From CBFIJI01 sp965662885 (GTDB lineage Bacteria; Bacteroidota; Bacteroidia; Flavobacteriales; Flavobacteriaceae), in assembly GCA_965662885.1 (NCBI GenBank), contig CBFIJI010000043.1:1-16157 (forward strand): a stretch of 16,157 nt of DNA, written 5' to 3'. Under the pieces are notes generated by a model. That model was not told where the DNA came from. It searched no databases and saw only the letters and a list, made by a program, of their open reading frames with translations. Shown here piece by piece: positions 15,090-16,157 of the stretch. The first letter of the stretch is position 1. Each line of letters opens with the position of its first letter. The position numbers were made by a program, and so were the translations under genes.

Positions 15090-16157
15090 TTAATTGCTTG
15101 TATCTTTTAAAATATAAGCGTATTCATCATTCGTTAAAATCAAGTATTCGTTTTTTGTCAAAGGCTGAATAGCTCTATAGGCATTATGTGAGGGTAAGCC
15201 AAAGGAGTTGTACTGTTCAAAAGTTTGTGTTTTGGAATTAAATCTTTCCAATTTCCCTCCAGGGTTACCCGTACTTACTCCTAATTCTACAACATAATCT
15301 TTATAATTTCCTACGAATGAAATGGCTTGGGTTTCTGGGTCAATATAAAAATCTTCAATGGAGGATCGTTGTGCAACTTTAGGAAGGGGAACTGCTTTAA
15401 AACCAGTTTCCTTTTGAAGGTAGATCATGGAGCGTAATTCAGTGATTTTTTTAGTTGCGAGAAGCTCATTCTCTTTTTTTCCTGTCAAGGCTTCTATGCT
15501 CCGAACTTTTGAAAAGTCTTTATATTGAGGAAATCTCTTTTTTAGATAAGGAAGTTGTTGCCCTAATTTATCCTTGCTATTAAAGGGAACGTATTCCCCA
15601 AAAAAGTCAAAAAATATGATGGGGTCTAATTGTTCATTTTCATCAAAATCGTCCAAATAAAGCCAAACCGGTTTTTCTACTGAAGCTTTCCATTTAAAGT
15701 TTAAGCCAGTATTCCCTGCAATGATATCAAGTGTTCCATCTCCGTCAACATCGCTAAAATCGACTACATTCCACAAACCCTCGGTATTGTCTAATCCTAA
15801 ACTTTTTGTGGCGTTGATAAAGTTCTTACCGTCTTGGTTTAACAATACCGTTATCGGCATCCAATCACCAACAAGAATAAGATCCAATAAACCATCATTA
15901 TTAATATCCTTCCAAGCACTATCGGTAACCATACCGATGGGCAGTGTTGCAAGAATTTCAAGTCCACTCCCCTTTTTATTTTGAATAATATAACTGTCAG
16001 GACTTAATCCATAAGCACTTGGGATGGAGCGGCTTCCTACAAAAAAATCGTCATATCCATCATTGTCAAAATCCCCAACAGCAATGGTGGATCCGTTTGT
16101 TTGCGGTAAACTTATCATAGCACGAGAAAAAACACCTTGTCCATCATTTAAATAAAT
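15090..16157 (-). CDS. VCBS/FG-GAP repeat protein, C-terminal part, cut by window edge
   Basis: The frame is open through the end of the window: the 13 codons before the first internal Met (16118) read IYLNDGQGVFSRA, itself typical of these repeats, so that Met is not the true start and 355 residues of a longer protein are visible. At least three calcium-loop repeats of the DxDxDG type can be seen (GDFDNDGYDDF, KDINNDGLLDL, SDVDGDGTLDI), with a fourth degenerate one (DDFDENEQLDP). Such repeats form beta-propeller blades in exported proteins. The remaining 200 residues lack clear repeats but resemble the tail of the large (about 1000 aa) VCBS proteins common in Bacteroidota. No type IX sorting domain is visible at the end (YAYILKDTSN). 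It precedes the haloperoxidase-like lipoprotein gene on the same strand. Role unknown; binding or scaffolding at the cell envelope is the usual guess. Confidence 0.87.
   Translation of the reverse strand: MYLNDGQGVFSRAMISLPQTNGSTIAVGDFDNDGYDDFFVGSRSIPSAYGLSPDSYIIQNKKGSGLEILATLPIGMVTDSAWKDINNDGLLDLILVGDWMPITVLLNQDGKNFINATKSLGLDNTEGLWNVVDFSDVDGDGTLDIIAGNTGLNFKWKASVEKPVWLYLDDFDENEQLDPIIFFDFFGEYVPFNSKDKLGQQLPYLKKRFPQYKDFSKVRSIEALTGKKENELLATKKITELRSMIYLQKETGFKAVPLPKVAQRSSIEDFYIDPETQAISFVGNYKDYVVELGVSTGNPGGKLERFNSKTQTFEQYNSFGLPSHNAYRAIQPLTKNEYLILTNDEYAYILKDTSN

Noticed and set aside
15060..15090. Possible terminator after the VCBS gene
   Set aside because: Only a 4-bp stem can be drawn and no T-run follows on the minus strand.
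15090..16118. Treating the Met at 16118 as the start of the VCBS protein
   Set aside because: The frame stays open to the window edge and the extra codons read as another VCBS-like blade end, so the gene is cut by the window rather than starting here.

Overview
The window looks like a chromosomal segment of a marine or aquatic Flavobacteriia-type Bacteroidota. The clues are low G+C, a full-length SprA (a protein of the Bacteroidota type IX secretion and gliding system), TonB proteins with the flavobacterial 'VPxFPGC' signature, a VCBS-repeat protein beside a haloperoxidase-type lipoprotein, and promoter candidates of the Bacteroidota type (TAnnTTTG at about -7) with no clear Shine-Dalgarno sequences. 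Every gene I can support lies on the minus strand, so transcription runs from high to low coordinates.

Layout in transcription order. (1) 16157-15090: C-terminal part of a VCBS/FG-GAP repeat protein, cut by the window edge. (2) 14808-13450: a lipoprotein with the complete vanadate/phosphate-pocket motifs of the vanadium haloperoxidase/PAP2 superfamily. (3) 13449-13239: a non-coding gap with several overlapping inverted repeats and a promoter candidate. (4) 13238-10371: maeB (malic enzyme with phosphotransacetylase-like tail) and ruvA (Holliday-junction binding), 5 nt apart. (5) 10370-2916: sprA, starting 4 nt after ruvA, nearly half of the window. (6) 2862-2127: gcvH and an overlapping VanZ-like membrane protein gene. 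(7) 2070-525: two tandem tonB paralogues about 94% identical in protein, separated by an intrinsic terminator. (8) 416-1: the start of ctaB/cyoE (heme O synthase), preceded by the best promoter in the window and cut by the window edge.

How the genes fit together. maeB-ruvA-sprA is probably one transcription unit that mixes central metabolism (pyruvate/NADPH supply), DNA recombination and outer-membrane secretion. No common function is apparent; this is likely a conserved housekeeping neighbourhood. SprA is the large outer-membrane translocon of the type IX system. The TonB proteins energise outer-membrane transporters from the inner membrane. GcvH carries the lipoyl arm of the glycine cleavage system. 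CtaB feeds cytochrome oxidase maturation. The haloperoxidase-like lipoprotein and the VCBS protein form a second pair of exported or envelope proteins.

I found no mobile elements, CRISPR arrays, tRNA or rRNA genes, or defence systems, and no convincing previously undescribed multi-gene system. The points most worth checking are a predicted coiled-coil insert in SprA, the conserved tandem TonB duplication, the haloperoxidase-like lipoprotein with its VCBS neighbour, and the competing hairpins upstream of maeB.
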